Source: Deltaproteobacteria bacterium (GTDB taxonomy: Bacteria > Desulfobacterota > Binatia > Binatales > Binataceae). From it: 64,000 nucleotides of DNA. The notes beneath the pieces were generated by a model that did no database searches, was not told the origin of the DNA, and saw only the letters and a list, made by a program, of their open reading frames with translations. The stretch covers positions 1 to 64,000 of the forward strand of contig DAHVFB010000003.1 of assembly GCA_027317185.1 (NCBI GenBank). Direction: 5' to 3'. Every line of letters begins with the position of its first letter. The stretch's first letter is position 1. Position numbers and translations under genes: made by a program. Below, piece after piece: positions 25,678 to 35,800 of the stretch.

Positions 25678-27582
25678 CTAGTCAATCGTCGCAGCGGTGG
25701 CCGCCTCCGGCCCCAGCGCAATACGCGCAAGCGCATCGGCCGTGACGAACGGGCCGCTGAGGTAAACCAGATGGCCTTCGCGCGGTTCGCGCTCGCGCAG
25801 CCATCGCGCGACGATCGTCATCTCTTCCAATTCTTCACGCGCCACCGGCCGCGCCTTGAATCGCTCATAATTGTTGGTGACGAACTGCGCGATCTCCCCG
25901 GCCACTCCGCTTGAATCGAAATTGCGCGTAAGCACCAGCCGTCCGCTGAGCACGACGTAGGCGGCGCGATCGTTTTCGACCCCGGTGACGATAATCAGGT
26001 TGTTCTCGGTCACCGCCTGCGACAGCCGCGCGACCCGCGAGGTGAGCGTCACCAATGATTCGAGTTCGCGATGATGCCGTTTGGCTTCCTCATAACGCAT
26101 CGCGGATGACGCCTGATCGCGCGCCCTGGCTAACTCACCCAGCATCGGACCGCTTTTGCCGCGCAGGAATTCGAGCGCCTTGCGCACGCGCTCGCCATAG
26201 CGTTCCTCGTCTTCACTCTCGTTGCAGGGCATCGCGCAGCGGCCCATCTGACCGTAAATGCACGGCGAAAATTCCGGATCGGGACGGAGCTTGCCGGCGC
26301 ATACGCGCAAGCCCAGCATCCGCGACAGCGCCCGCACTGAGCGTTCGAGGCCCCCGCGCCCGACGAATGGCCCGAGCTGCATCACGCTGCGCCGGTTAGT
26401 CAATTTCGTGGTCGCGACGACACGCGGAAACGGATCCGCTAAATCGATTTTGAGGAAATGCGCGTTCGGCCCGCTTTTCAACATCCGGTTGTACGGCGGT
26501 TTGAGCTCGCGAATCAGGCGCGCTTCGAGCAGCGCGGCTTCAAGCGTCGAGCGGGTGTCGCGGGTTTCGATCGCATGGACATGGCTGACCAGTTCCGCCA
26601 CTTTCGGCTTGGTGCCCATCCCGCCGTTGAAATACGATCCGACGCGATCGCGCAGGCGGCGCGCTTTGCCGATATAAAGCAACTCGCCGCGTTCATTGCG
26701 CATCAGATAAACGCCGGGAGTCCGCGGCAGCGCCGCAACCACCTCGGGCGCCACATGACGCTCAAGCCGCTGGCCGGCCGGTCCACGGCTATGGAGATCG
26801 AGCAAACGATCGAGCCGCGCCACGCCGGACTGGGTGGACATCTCGAGAAAAATCGCGAGTAGCTCGGCCGCCATCCGGGCATCGCCCAATCCGCGATGAC
26901 GGCCGGCGGTCGAGAGCCCGAAATGATCCGCCAGCGCATCGAGCCGCCGGCGCTTGACCGACGGCAGCATCCGCCGCGACATCCGCAAGGTGCACAACAC
27001 CGGATTGGTCAGTCCGATTCCGAAAATCCGGCGGAACTCGAAATCGAGAAAAGCAAAATCGAACTGCGCATTATGCGCGACGAACACCGCATCGCCCAGG
27101 AAATCGCGAAAGGCAGGCAGCACTTCCTCGATCGGCGGCGCACCGGCCGCCATCTCATCGGTGATCGAGGTCAGGCGCGTTACAAATCGCGGAATCGGAG
27201 TTTTGGGCCGCACCAAAGTTTGGAACGAATCGAGGATTTTCGGCCCGCTCATACGATAGGCGCCGATGTCTATGATTGCGCCGGGACCGGCGCGGCCGCC
27301 GGTGGTCTCCAGATCGACCACCACGAACGGCGCCGCATCGAGGGCGATCTTGAGCGCAGGGCGCTCGCGCAGCGACCACATCCCGGTCGCCGCTTCAAAA
27401 GTAAAATGCGGATCGCTGCCGATTAAGTTACTGAGGATGCGCGGGCCGATTTCCGGATCGGAGCCGATACCGCGGAACAGCAGGCCGAGGATTTCGTCGG
27501 ATCGCGCACCGCCGGGCCGTGCGGCAAGAAAGGCATGGATTCGCTCGCGTGCGGTACCGCCCGAAGTCTCGCCCTCAATCAT
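25678..27582 (-). CDS. DEDDh exonuclease/GIY-YIG/UvrC-like fusion protein
   Basis: A 634-aa probable DNA-repair nuclease. Domain order: an N-terminal helical region (1-75); a DnaQ-type DEDDh exonuclease (VVDLETTGG, AHNAQFDFAFLDFE, HRGLGDARM); a GIY-YIG domain (PGVYLMRN, LLYIGKARRLRDRVGSYF); the UvrC cysteine region (CIYGQMGRCAMPC); and a UVR-like helix (MRYEEAKRHHRELE). The second UvrC nuclease (RNase H-like) and HhH domains are missing. It matches the exonuclease-UvrC architecture known from actinobacteria such as Rv2191. It could incise or trim damaged DNA; no partner genes adjoin it. Confidence 0.85.
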   Translation of the reverse strand: MIEGETSGGTARERIHAFLAARPGGARSDEILGLLFRGIGSDPEIGPRILSNLIGSDPHFTFEAATGMWSLRERPALKIALDAAPFVVVDLETTGGRAGPGAIIDIGAYRMSGPKILDSFQTLVRPKTPIPRFVTRLTSITDEMAAGAPPIEEVLPAFRDFLGDAVFVAHNAQFDFAFLDFEFRRIFGIGLTNPVLCTLRMSRRMLPSVKRRRLDALADHFGLSTAGRHRGLGDARMAAELLAIFLEMSTQSGVARLDRLLDLHSRGPAGQRLERHVAPEVVAALPRTPGVYLMRNERGELLYIGKARRLRDRVGSYFNGGMGTKPKVAELVSHVHAIETRDTRSTLEAALLEARLIRELKPPYNRMLKSGPNAHFLKIDLADPFPRVVATTKLTNRRSVMQLGPFVGRGGLERSVRALSRMLGLRVCAGKLRPDPEFSPCIYGQMGRCAMPCNESEDEERYGERVRKALEFLRGKSGPMLGELARARDQASSAMRYEEAKRHHRELESLVTLTSRVARLSQAVTENNLIIVTGVENDRAAYVVLSGRLVLTRNFDSSGVAGEIAQFVTNNYERFKARPVAREELEEMTIVARWLREREPREGHLVYLSGPFVTADALARIALGPEAATAATID

Positions 27583-27717
27583 CTACCGCCCCCACCACCC
27601 ATCGGCTTCACCCGGTTTCCGCTTTAACAGACCGCTGGCAGTATCTGCAAGGAACCAATTCACCATCTGGTTTTCAGGTTCGGTGACGCGATACAATCCA
27701 GGCACAGGTTAAAATAT

Positions 27718-28248
27718 ATGGAACGAATTGAATTGGCGCGCGACTGCGAAGCCACGCAGGTGCCGGCGGGCGATCGCACGGTACTCGAAAAGGGCTGTGA
27801 AGTGTTTATCACGCAGTCGCTCGGCGGCACTTTCACAGTACAGGTTCCCGCTTACAACGGTTTGTTCCGGATCGCGGGCAAAGATGCTGACGCGCTGGGC
27901 CGCAAGCCCGAAGAAGCGGTTTCGGAGATCAGCAGCGGCGACATGGAATCGATGGTCTGGGAGTCGCTCAAGACCTGTTACGATCCTGAAATTCCGGTGA
28001 ATATTGTCGATCTGGGTCTGGTCTATGGGATGGACATCCATCCGGAGACTCAAGGTAACCGGGTCGAGGTCAAGATGACGTTGACCGCGCAGGGCTGCGG
28101 GATGGGCGCGTCGATCGCGCTCGATGCGCGGCAAAAGCTGATGATGCTGCCGGGCGTGAACGAGGCCAACGTCGAGCTGGTCTGGGATCCGCCATGGAAT
28201 CCGCAAATGATTTCGCCCGAAGGCCGCGAACGTCTGGGGCTGGATTAA
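27718..28248 (+). CDS. sufT: SufT-family Fe-S cluster assembly protein
   Basis: A DUF59/MIP18-type accessory factor for iron-sulfur protein maturation. The N-terminal extension (TVLEKGCEVFITQSLGGTFT) and the DUF59 core (LKTCYDPEIPVNIVDLGLVY, then TLTAQGCGMG and NVELVWDPPW) match the longer SufT type and not the short SufA neighbours. Length of 176 aa is right. No suf operon is present; the gene stands divergent from the exonuclease fusion and just ahead of the ribosomal-protein operon. Confidence 0.9.
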   Translation: MERIELARDCEATQVPAGDRTVLEKGCEVFITQSLGGTFTVQVPAYNGLFRIAGKDADALGRKPEEAVSEISSGDMESMVWESLKTCYDPEIPVNIVDLGLVYGMDIHPETQGNRVEVKMTLTAQGCGMGASIALDARQKLMMLPGVNEANVELVWDPPWNPQMISPEGRERLGLD

Positions 28249-28267
28249 ATTGCGTCCGCGATTGACA

Positions 28268-28296
28268 TTGACTTGGAGCATTCTGTCCGTTATTTA
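28268..28296 (+). promoter_or_regulatory. Probable sigma70-type promoter for rplU-rpmA
   Basis: TTGACT is separated by exactly 17 bp from TATTTA, ending about 20 bp before the rplU start. An overlapping TTGACA lies six bases upstream but lacks a matching -10. The position is as expected for the ribosomal-protein operon; the distance to rplU leaves only a short leader. Confidence 0.4.
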
Positions 28297-28316
28297 AGTG
28301 GGTTCCGGTTGAAAAC

Positions 28317-28634
28317 ATGTTTGCAATCTTAAAGACTGGCGGAAAACAGTACCGCGTTGCGGTAGGTGGCCAGATTATCGTCGAGCGGATCGCGGGCGAG
28401 GTCGGCAGCCAGGTCGAGTTGTCCGAGGTGCTTGCGTTGGGCGATACCGAAGCTCCGGTAATCGGCACCCCGACCGTGACGGGCAGCTCGGTGCGCGCCA
28501 CGATCGTGCAGCAACCGCGCAGCACCAAGGTGATCGTCTTCAAAAAGAAGCGGCGTAAGAATTATCGCCGCAAGCATGGCCATCGACAGGAATTGACGGT
28601 CCTCAAAATCGAGGAGATCAGCCGTGGCGCATAA
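28317..28634 (+). CDS. rplU: 50S ribosomal protein L21
   Basis: Large-subunit ribosomal protein binding 23S rRNA. The 105-aa sequence begins [15 protein letters not shown] and ends with the basic [18 protein letters not shown] region typical of L21. Its end overlaps the rpmA start by 11 bp, giving the standard rplU-rpmA coupling. Confidence 0.97.
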   Translation: MFAILKTGGKQYRVAVGGQIIVERIAGEVGSQVELSEVLALGDTEAPVIGTPTVTGSSVRATIVQQPRSTKVIVFKKKRRKNYRRKHGHRQELTVLKIEEISRGA

Positions 28635-28920
28635 GAAAGGGCAAGGTTCGACGCGCAACGGACGCGATAGTCCGGGGCAACATCGGGGCATCAAGATTTA
28701 CGCCGGCCAGCGCGTGAAGGCCGGAAATATCATCGTGCGCCAACTCGGCACTCTGATTCATCCGGGCCGCAATGTCGGCATGGGCCGCGACTATACGATC
28801 TACGCCCGGATCGCCGGAATCGTGAAATACGAACCCTATCGCGGCGGACGCCGGCAGGTCAGCGTCGAGGCTATCGCGCAGCCGGTCGCCGTCAGCGAAC
28901 TGGCTGCCGCCGGGGGCTGA
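28624..28920 (+). CDS. rpmA: 50S ribosomal protein L27
   Basis: Ribosomal protein whose N-terminus reaches the peptidyl-transferase centre. [15 protein letters not shown] and [19 protein letters not shown] are diagnostic. The start is GTG at 28624, preceded by GAGGAG within rplU. There is no cleavable N-terminal extension of the Firmicutes type. A strong terminator follows. Confidence 0.97.
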   Translation: MAHKKGQGSTRNGRDSPGQHRGIKIYAGQRVKAGNIIVRQLGTLIHPGRNVGMGRDYTIYARIAGIVKYEPYRGGRRQVSVEAIAQPVAVSELAAAGG

Positions 28921-28947
28921 CCGCGGATTTTTCATCACCGATTAGAG

Positions 28948-28978
28948 AAAGCCTCGTGGACATCCACGGGGCTTTTTT
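28948..28978 (+). terminator. Rho-independent terminator after rpmA
   Basis: AAAGCC/CGTGG pairs with CCACG/GGCTTTTTT around a four-base ACAT loop, with a six-base T-run. It ends the rplU-rpmA transcript before the LLM gene and obgE, which therefore need their own promoter. Confidence 0.85.
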
Positions 28979-29014
28979 GTATCTGCAATAATACGCCACC
29001 GCAGGAGGTGTCCG

Positions 29015-30043
<1,029 letters not shown>

Positions 30044-30103
30044 GCGGGCAAGCTTCGCCAGCAAGCGGTACGGATTGGCAGCCTGCTGCTATAATGCCGG
30101 GCT

Positions 30104-31123
30104 GTGGCGCGCTTCATCGATGAAACTCGTGTATTTGTCCGGGCCGGCAATGGCGGCGACGGCGCGATTGCGTTCCTGCGCGAAAAGTATCGCCCCTTCG
30201 GCGGACCTTCGGGCGGCGACGGCGGACGCGGCGGCGATGTGATCCTCGAAGTCGATGAGGGCCTCATGACCCTGCTCGATTTCAAGTACAAGCCGCGGTT
30301 GATCGCGGGCAACGGCGAACCCGGGCGCGGCAAGCATCAAAACGGCCACGGCGGCGCAGATCTGATCGTGCGGGTACCGCCGGGAACCCTCGCCTTCGAC
30401 GAAGACAGCGGGGAATTGCTCGCCGACCTGGTGCTGCCCGGTGCGCGGCAGATAATCGCGCCTGGCGGCGGCGGTGGCAGCGGCAATATGCATTTCGTCA
30501 CCTCCACTCGCCGCGCGCCGCGAATCGCAACCCCCGGCGGCGCGGGCGTGCAGCGCACGGTGCGGCTCGAATTGCGATTGGTGGCGGAGGTCGGCCTGAT
30601 CGGATTGCCCAATGCCGGCAAATCGACTCTGCTGGCCGCGATGACCGCCGCGCATCCGAAGATCGCGCCCTACCCTTTCACCACCCTGACGCCCAACCTC
30701 GGCCGCGTCATCACCGGTATCGGCGAGCACAGCTTTTCGATCGCCGATATTCCCGGCCTGATAGAGGGCGCTCATGTCGGTCACGGGCTTGGAATCCGCT
30801 TCCTGCGCCATCTGTCGCGCACACGCCTGCTGCTGTACGTGCTTGATCTGAGCGGCGACCCGGAAAAGGATTTCACCATCGTGCGCAATGAAATCGGCGC
30901 CTTCGACGCCAACCTGATCGAGCGGCCCGCCATGATCGCGCTCAACAAAATCGATCTGCTCTCGAATTCCGACGCCGCCGCTGCTGCGCGCACGCTCGGC
31001 GCCCACACCGGCTTACCCGTCTTCGAAATTTCCGCGATGAAGCGTACCGGCCTGGAGCCGCTGCTCGCGGAGCTTGAGCGGATGCTCGGGCTCGGCGCAC
31101 CAGTCCTCGAATGTCGCAACTGA
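30104..31123 (+). CDS. obgE: Obg-family GTPase (CgtA)
   Basis: Ribosome-associated GTPase acting in 50S assembly and stress control. The glycine-rich Obg domain (NGGDGAIAFLREKYRPFGGP, GGDGGRGGDV) is followed by the G domain: G1 GLPNAGKST, switch/G3 DIPGLIEGAHVGHGLG, and G4 NKID. At 339 aa it lacks the C-terminal OCT extension. The start is GTG 30104 (MARFIDE). Its last 13 bp overlap proB. Confidence 0.96.
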   Translation: MARFIDETRVFVRAGNGGDGAIAFLREKYRPFGGPSGGDGGRGGDVILEVDEGLMTLLDFKYKPRLIAGNGEPGRGKHQNGHGGADLIVRVPPGTLAFDEDSGELLADLVLPGARQIIAPGGGGGSGNMHFVTSTRRAPRIATPGGAGVQRTVRLELRLVAEVGLIGLPNAGKSTLLAAMTAAHPKIAPYPFTTLTPNLGRVITGIGEHSFSIADIPGLIEGAHVGHGLGIRFLRHLSRTRLLLYVLDLSGDPEKDFTIVRNEIGAFDANLIERPAMIALNKIDLLSNSDAAAAARTLGAHTGLPVFEISAMKRTGLEPLLAELERMLGLGAPVLECRN

Positions 31124-32250
31124 ACTACAAACCGGCCCTGCTCGATCGCGCCCGCCGTATCGTGGTGAAGGTGGGCAGCGCGGTGCTGTCCGACGGCAGT
31201 GGCTTGAAAAGCGGCGTAATCGACGATCTCGCCGCGCAAATCGATAGCGCAATCAGCGGTGGACGCGAGGTGGTGCTGGTCACCTCGGGCGCGATCGCCG
31301 CCGGTCGCGCACGGCTCGGAAAGCTCGGCGGCGCTACTATCGCGGCGCGCCAGGCCGCCGCGGCGGCCGGACAGATCGAACTGATGGCATCGTGGGCGAA
31401 AGCCTTTACCGCGCGCGGACGCACGATCGCTCAGCTTTTGCTGACGCATCAGGATCTGGCGGAACGGCGGCGGCGCAACAACGCGCGGCAAACGTTTCAG
31501 ACCCTGATCGCCGCTGGCGTGATTCCGATCGTCAACGAGAACGACACCATTTCGGTCGACGAAATCCGGCTGGGCGACAATGACATGCTCTCGTCGCTGG
31601 TGGCGACGATGGTCGGCGCGCAGCTCTTGATTATCCTGACCGACGTCGCCGGCGTGCTGTCCGGCGATCCGCGCAAGCGGCCCGATGCGCGGCTGATTCC
31701 ACTGATCGCCGACGTCGAAGCACCGATGCGTGGACTGGTGGCCGAGAGCGCAGGACCGCTCGGCAGCGGCGGGATGGCCACCAAGATCAAGGCCGCGCGT
31801 CAGGCGGTTCGCTCCGGCATTACGACCGTTATCACTGCGGGCCACGGTCCAGCGAGCATCACCTCGGTGCTCGATCCTGCGCTCGACACCGGCACTTTGA
31901 TCCTGCCGGCGGCGGCGCGGCTTAAGAGCCGCAAGCATTGGATCGCCTACGCACTGCGGCCGGCCGGTGCGATTACAATCGACAAGGGCGCGACCGAGGC
32001 GCTGCGCAATGCGGGTCGCAGCCTGCTGGCGTCGGGCATCCGCGAAGTCAGCGGTGAGTTTGCCGGCGGCGATTGCGTCAGCCTGATGGACCCCGAGGGC
32101 GTGGAGTTCGGGCGCGGAATCGTCAATTACCCCGCCGCCGATGTGCTAAAGGTTAAGGGACGCCATTCCTATGAGATTCCGCGTCTGCTCGGGTACAAGG
32201 TGGCGGATGAGATTATCCATCGCGATAACCTGGTGCTGTTGAGAAATTGA
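31111..32250 (+). CDS. proB: Glutamate 5-kinase
   Basis: First enzyme of proline biosynthesis, phosphorylating glutamate with ATP. The kinase domain shows VVKVGSAVLS, VTSGAIAAGRARLG, IVNENDTISVDEI and LLIILTDVAGVLSGDP; a C-terminal PUA domain (~residues 275-370) is present. Length 379 aa is normal. It overlaps obgE at its start and proA at its end (TTGA), so the three are translationally coupled. Confidence 0.96.
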   Translation: MSQLNYKPALLDRARRIVVKVGSAVLSDGSGLKSGVIDDLAAQIDSAISGGREVVLVTSGAIAAGRARLGKLGGATIAARQAAAAAGQIELMASWAKAFTARGRTIAQLLLTHQDLAERRRRNNARQTFQTLIAAGVIPIVNENDTISVDEIRLGDNDMLSSLVATMVGAQLLIILTDVAGVLSGDPRKRPDARLIPLIADVEAPMRGLVAESAGPLGSGGMATKIKAARQAVRSGITTVITAGHGPASITSVLDPALDTGTLILPAAARLKSRKHWIAYALRPAGAITIDKGATEALRNAGRSLLASGIREVSGEFAGGDCVSLMDPEGVEFGRGIVNYPAADVLKVKGRHSYEIPRLLGYKVADEIIHRDNLVLLRN

Positions 32251-33503
32251 CTACGCTCGAGAATGAAATCGTCGCGCAACTGAGTCAGACCCGCGCCGCG
32301 GCCCGGCGGCTGGCGCTGGTTCCGACGTCACGCAAGAACGCGATGCTGCTCGCGCTGGCCGATGCAATCCGCGTCTCGGCCGCCGGCATTATCGAGGCGA
32401 ACCGTCAGGACCTCGAAACCGCTGAGCAGGCGGGCCGTGGCGGCGCATTCATCGAGCGTCTGACGCTGAACCAGGCTCGCATCGACGCGATGGCGCGCAG
32501 TGTCGAGGAAGTGGCGGCGCTGCCTGACCCGGTCGGTGAAGCGATCGAGCGCTGGACGCGGCCCAATGGACTCGAAATCAACAAAATACGGGTGCCGCTC
32601 GGTGTGATTGCGATCATTTACGAGTCGCGGCCCAACGTCACGATCGATGCGGCGGCGCTCACCTTGAAATCCGGCAACGCGGTGGTGCTGCGTGGCGGGC
32701 GCGAAGCGATCGCGGCCAACAGTTTTCTGGCGGGGCTGATCAATCAATCGCTGGAACGCGCGGAGTTGCCAACCGCGGCAGCCTGGTTGGTTGCGAATCC
32801 CGATCGCGAGGCGGTGCAAATCCTCAAGCGCCATCCCGAGTTTATCGATCTGATAATCCCGCGCGGCGGCAATGCGCTCAAGCAGGCCTTGGCCGGATCG
32901 GCGGTCGCGATTCTGCCGCATTTCGACGGCATCTGTCATACCTATGTCGATCGCGCCGCCGACCTCCAGATGGCCGAAGAGATATGTTTCAACGCCAAGT
33001 GCAGCCGTCCGTCGGTCTGCAATGCGATGGAGAATCTGCTGGTGCATGCCGGAATCGCCAACACTTTCCTGCCCGCCCTCGCCCGGCGGATGGCGGCCGC
33101 CGGGGTTGAACTACGCGGCGACGAGCGCGTGCGCGCGATCGTCCCCGGAGCAAAGCCGGCTTCGGCCGAGGATTGGGATACCGAATATCTTGACCTGATT
33201 CTGTCGATCAAAATCGTCGATTCGATCGATGAAGCGATCGAATTTATCGCGCGTCACGGATCGCAGCTCGCCGATGCAATCGTAACCGGCGATCGCGAAG
33301 CGGCCCTGCGCTTTGAACGCGAGGTCGATTCGGCTACGGTTTACGTTAATGCCTCAACCCGTTTCACCGACGGTTTCGAGTTCGGCTTCGGTGCCGAGAC
33401 CGGTATCTCGACTAATCGCCTGCACGCCCGGGGTCCGATGGGATTACGGGAACTGACCACCTACAAGTACGTGATCGATGGCCACGGACAGGTACGTAAC
33501 TGA
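32247..33503 (+). CDS. proA: Gamma-glutamyl phosphate reductase
   Basis: NADPH-dependent reductase making glutamate-5-semialdehyde, the second proline step. Family marks include LGVIAIIYESRPNVTIDAA, ALTLKSGNAVVLRGG, the active-site Cys in KCSRPSVCNAME, and NASTRFTDGFEFGFGAE. The start is TTG at 32247, overlapping the proB stop by 4 bp. The 418-aa length is standard. Confidence 0.96.
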   Translation: MTTLENEIVAQLSQTRAAARRLALVPTSRKNAMLLALADAIRVSAAGIIEANRQDLETAEQAGRGGAFIERLTLNQARIDAMARSVEEVAALPDPVGEAIERWTRPNGLEINKIRVPLGVIAIIYESRPNVTIDAAALTLKSGNAVVLRGGREAIAANSFLAGLINQSLERAELPTAAAWLVANPDREAVQILKRHPEFIDLIIPRGGNALKQALAGSAVAILPHFDGICHTYVDRAADLQMAEEICFNAKCSRPSVCNAMENLLVHAGIANTFLPALARRMAAAGVELRGDERVRAIVPGAKPASAEDWDTEYLDLILSIKIVDSIDEAIEFIARHGSQLADAIVTGDREAALRFEREVDSATVYVNASTRFTDGFEFGFGAETGISTNRLHARGPMGLRELTTYKYVIDGHGQVRN

Positions 33504-33536
33504 TCCGGACTGTGCGGACCGGAGGCTGGTGGCGCG

Positions 33537-34175
33537 ATGCGGGTAGGACTGTTCGGCGGCAGTTTCAACCCGATCCACTTCGGCCATTTGCGATCGGCCG
33601 AAGAGGATCGCGAGGCGCTCAAGCTCGATCTGGTGTACTTCGTCCCGGCCGCGTCGCCGCCGCATAAGGCGGAAGGCGAACTCGCCCCGGCCGAGCATCG
33701 GCTCCAGTTGGTACGGCTCGCCACCAAAGGCAACCGTCATTTCATGGTCTCCGATGTCGAGGTGCGGCGCGTCGGGCGATCTTACACGATCGATACGGCT
33801 CGCCATTTCCTCCAGACCCTGCGCCAGCCCGCGACCTTGTTCCTGATCATGGGGGCGGACGCGTTCGCCGATCTCGAAACCTGGAAGGAAGCCGATGCGC
33901 TGGTTACGCTGTGCAGCTTGGTAGTGCATGCACGGTTGGACGAACGCGAATTTACTCACGGTGGCGGTCCGGTTGCCGTGCTCCAACGGTTTGGCTACAG
34001 TAAAGTTCAAGACCATTACGTGCATCCAAGCGGCCAAACGCTGTCGTTCCTGCAAACCACGATTTTGCCCATCTCCGCCACCAGTATCCGAGAGAAGTTG
34101 CGTCGCAAGGAATCGATCCGTTATCTGATGCCGGGCGATGCCGAGGATTACATCGAACGTCATTCACTCTATTAG
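33537..34175 (+). CDS. nadD: Nicotinate-nucleotide adenylyltransferase
   Basis: Adenylates nicotinate mononucleotide in NAD synthesis. The nucleotidyltransferase signature GLFGGSFNPIHFGHL opens the protein, IMGADAFADLETWK is mid-sequence, and the C-terminal ISATSIREKL motif is intact. The 212-aa length fits. It continues the usual obgE-proBA-nadD-rsfS order. Confidence 0.95.
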   Translation: MRVGLFGGSFNPIHFGHLRSAEEDREALKLDLVYFVPAASPPHKAEGELAPAEHRLQLVRLATKGNRHFMVSDVEVRRVGRSYTIDTARHFLQTLRQPATLFLIMGADAFADLETWKEADALVTLCSLVVHARLDEREFTHGGGPVAVLQRFGYSKVQDHYVHPSGQTLSFLQTTILPISATSIREKLRRKESIRYLMPGDAEDYIERHSLY

Positions 34176-34207
34176 GCGCACTCTATTAAGCGGTTGTCAT
34201 TGAGATA

Positions 34208-34603
34208 GTGAATTCCCTGGAGAAGGCATTTGCGTCCGCCGAGGCGGCGCTCGACAAGAAAGCGTACGACCTGGTCGTGCTCGAAGTCGAGCATCTAAAC
34301 TCGATCGCGGACTATTTTATCGTCGCAACCGGGCGTTCGGACGTACAGGTACAGGCGATCGCGCGCGGTATCGAAGAACGGCTGCGCGGCGACAATGCGC
34401 GCCCGCTCGCGGTCGAAGGTTTCAACGTCGGGCATTGGGTGGTGCTCGATTACGACGACGTGGTGGTGCATATCTTCTTCGAGCCGACGCGGGAATTTTA
34501 CCGGCTGGAGAAGAACTGGCTCGACGCGCGCGAGATCACGCTGCCCGAGCCCTGGCGCACGCAAGCCCGCGATCTGCGACTAAGCACTGCGGTCCGCGCC
34601 TGA
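34208..34603 (+). CDS. rsfS: Ribosomal silencing factor RsfS
   Basis: Binds L14 and blocks subunit joining during starvation. The domain reads AYDLVVLEVEHLNSIADYF followed by IVATGRSDVQVQAIARGIEE and VVHIFFEPTREFYRLE. The start is GTG 34208 and the length 131 aa. Its last 24 bp overlap, tail to tail, the THUMP methyltransferase gene on the other strand. Confidence 0.93.
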   Translation: MNSLEKAFASAEAALDKKAYDLVVLEVEHLNSIADYFIVATGRSDVQVQAIARGIEERLRGDNARPLAVEGFNVGHWVVLDYDDVVVHIFFEPTREFYRLEKNWLDAREITLPEPWRTQARDLRLSTAVRA

Positions 34604-35800
34604 TTTAGCGATCGCCGACCATACGTATATTTCGGCATAGGTGCCGAGAATTTCCACCTTGATAATGTGATCGGGCGCGATTTTTCTTGCCGCGGTCAAT
34701 TCGCGCATCAGGGCGCGCTCGCCCGTGAGCATCACCGCTTTGCCGCCCGGCGCCATCACGCGATTTAATTCCGAAATGAAGCGCGGATACGCATGCCGGT
34801 TATCGCTATGCGATCCGAAGCGTATTCCCCACGGCAGATTGGTGACGACTTTTGTCACGCTGCGATCCGGTAGCGGCAATTCGGCGGCGTCCCAGGGCCG
34901 CAACTCGATAGGTTTGTAGCGTGGGCCCACATTGATTCGCGCCACTGCGAGCGCTTCGGGATCGTTATCGCCGCCGAGCAGCATCGCATAGCGGCCCAGG
35001 TGCGCGCGTTCGATCAGCGTCGTCGCGGTTCCACAAAACGGGTCGAGCACCACATCGCCGGGATTCGGATCGGACAGCCATGCCAGCGCAGCCGCCACCG
35101 CCGGACGCAACGAACCGGGCCGGTCGGCGTGTTTGTATCCGCGCTGACGCATCAGATCGTCGCTCAGCCGGATCATCATGATGAACTCGCTGTCGAGCAG
35201 CGTGACCCAGACCTCGACTTCGGGATGCTCTTCATCGAGCCGCCAGTTACGATCCTCACGTTCGACCAGGGCCTGCTCGACGGCGCGCTTGAAATCGACG
35301 CGGCGAAACTCGTGCTCGCCGGTCATGCGCGCGATCACGCGAAAATGCATTCGCCGGCCCGCCTTGCTTCCCGGCATCAGGCGAACCCGCGCATCCAGCG
35401 CCCAATCGATATGACGAGTTCCGCGCACCGCCGCGCTTATCTTCTCGAGCGACGGATCGGGTGCGGCATGATAGCCGATGACCGCGAACAGATCTTCCGC
35501 GCATCGCAGTTTCATCAATGCCGGCGCGGCGGGGGCGGTGAAAATGCCGATGCCCGATCGCTCGCGAATCACCCGTGATCCAAGCACCCGCGCCTGCGCA
35601 CGTTTAGCCGCTTCGTCGAGCGCGATCTGCTCGAAGCCGGGCTGCGTTTGCAGGGCGTAGAGATTCGCGCCGAGCCTGAGCGGCCGCAGCGGAAGCGTGA
35701 ATTCTTCACGCGGCTGAGATTTCTGGTTTTTGGACAAGGACCGCTGCGGCCCTCGTTCGGTACGCGCAGGCAGTTTACTTCGCCCGTCCCGCGTACTCAT
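34580..35800 (-). CDS. THUMP-domain RNA methyltransferase
   Basis: A predicted SAM-dependent rRNA or tRNA methyltransferase of the RlmL/Trm14 type. A basic N-terminal tail (~1-40) and a THUMP region (to ~190) precede the Rossmann domain, with motif I DVVLDPFCGTATTLIE and the catalytic NLPWG motif, which marks base N-methylation (often guanine N2). Length is 406 aa. Its start lies inside the 3' end of efp (26-bp overlap), implying coupled translation. Which RNA and base it modifies cannot be told from sequence alone. Confidence 0.83.
   Translation of the reverse strand: MSTRDGRSKLPARTERGPQRSLSKNQKSQPREEFTLPLRPLRLGANLYALQTQPGFEQIALDEAAKRAQARVLGSRVIRERSGIGIFTAPAAPALMKLRCAEDLFAVIGYHAAPDPSLEKISAAVRGTRHIDWALDARVRLMPGSKAGRRMHFRVIARMTGEHEFRRVDFKRAVEQALVEREDRNWRLDEEHPEVEVWVTLLDSEFIMMIRLSDDLMRQRGYKHADRPGSLRPAVAAALAWLSDPNPGDVVLDPFCGTATTLIERAHLGRYAMLLGGDNDPEALAVARINVGPRYKPIELRPWDAAELPLPDRSVTKVVTNLPWGIRFGSHSDNRHAYPRFISELNRVMAPGGKAVMLTGERALMRELTAARKIAPDHIIKVEILGTYAEIYVWSAIAKSGADRSA

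Noticed and set aside
30761-31938. Large minus-strand ORF (385 aa, track 30781..31938) opposite obgE/proB
   Set aside because: It is a shadow ORF caused by high GC codon bias; the plus-strand genes have unmistakable motifs.
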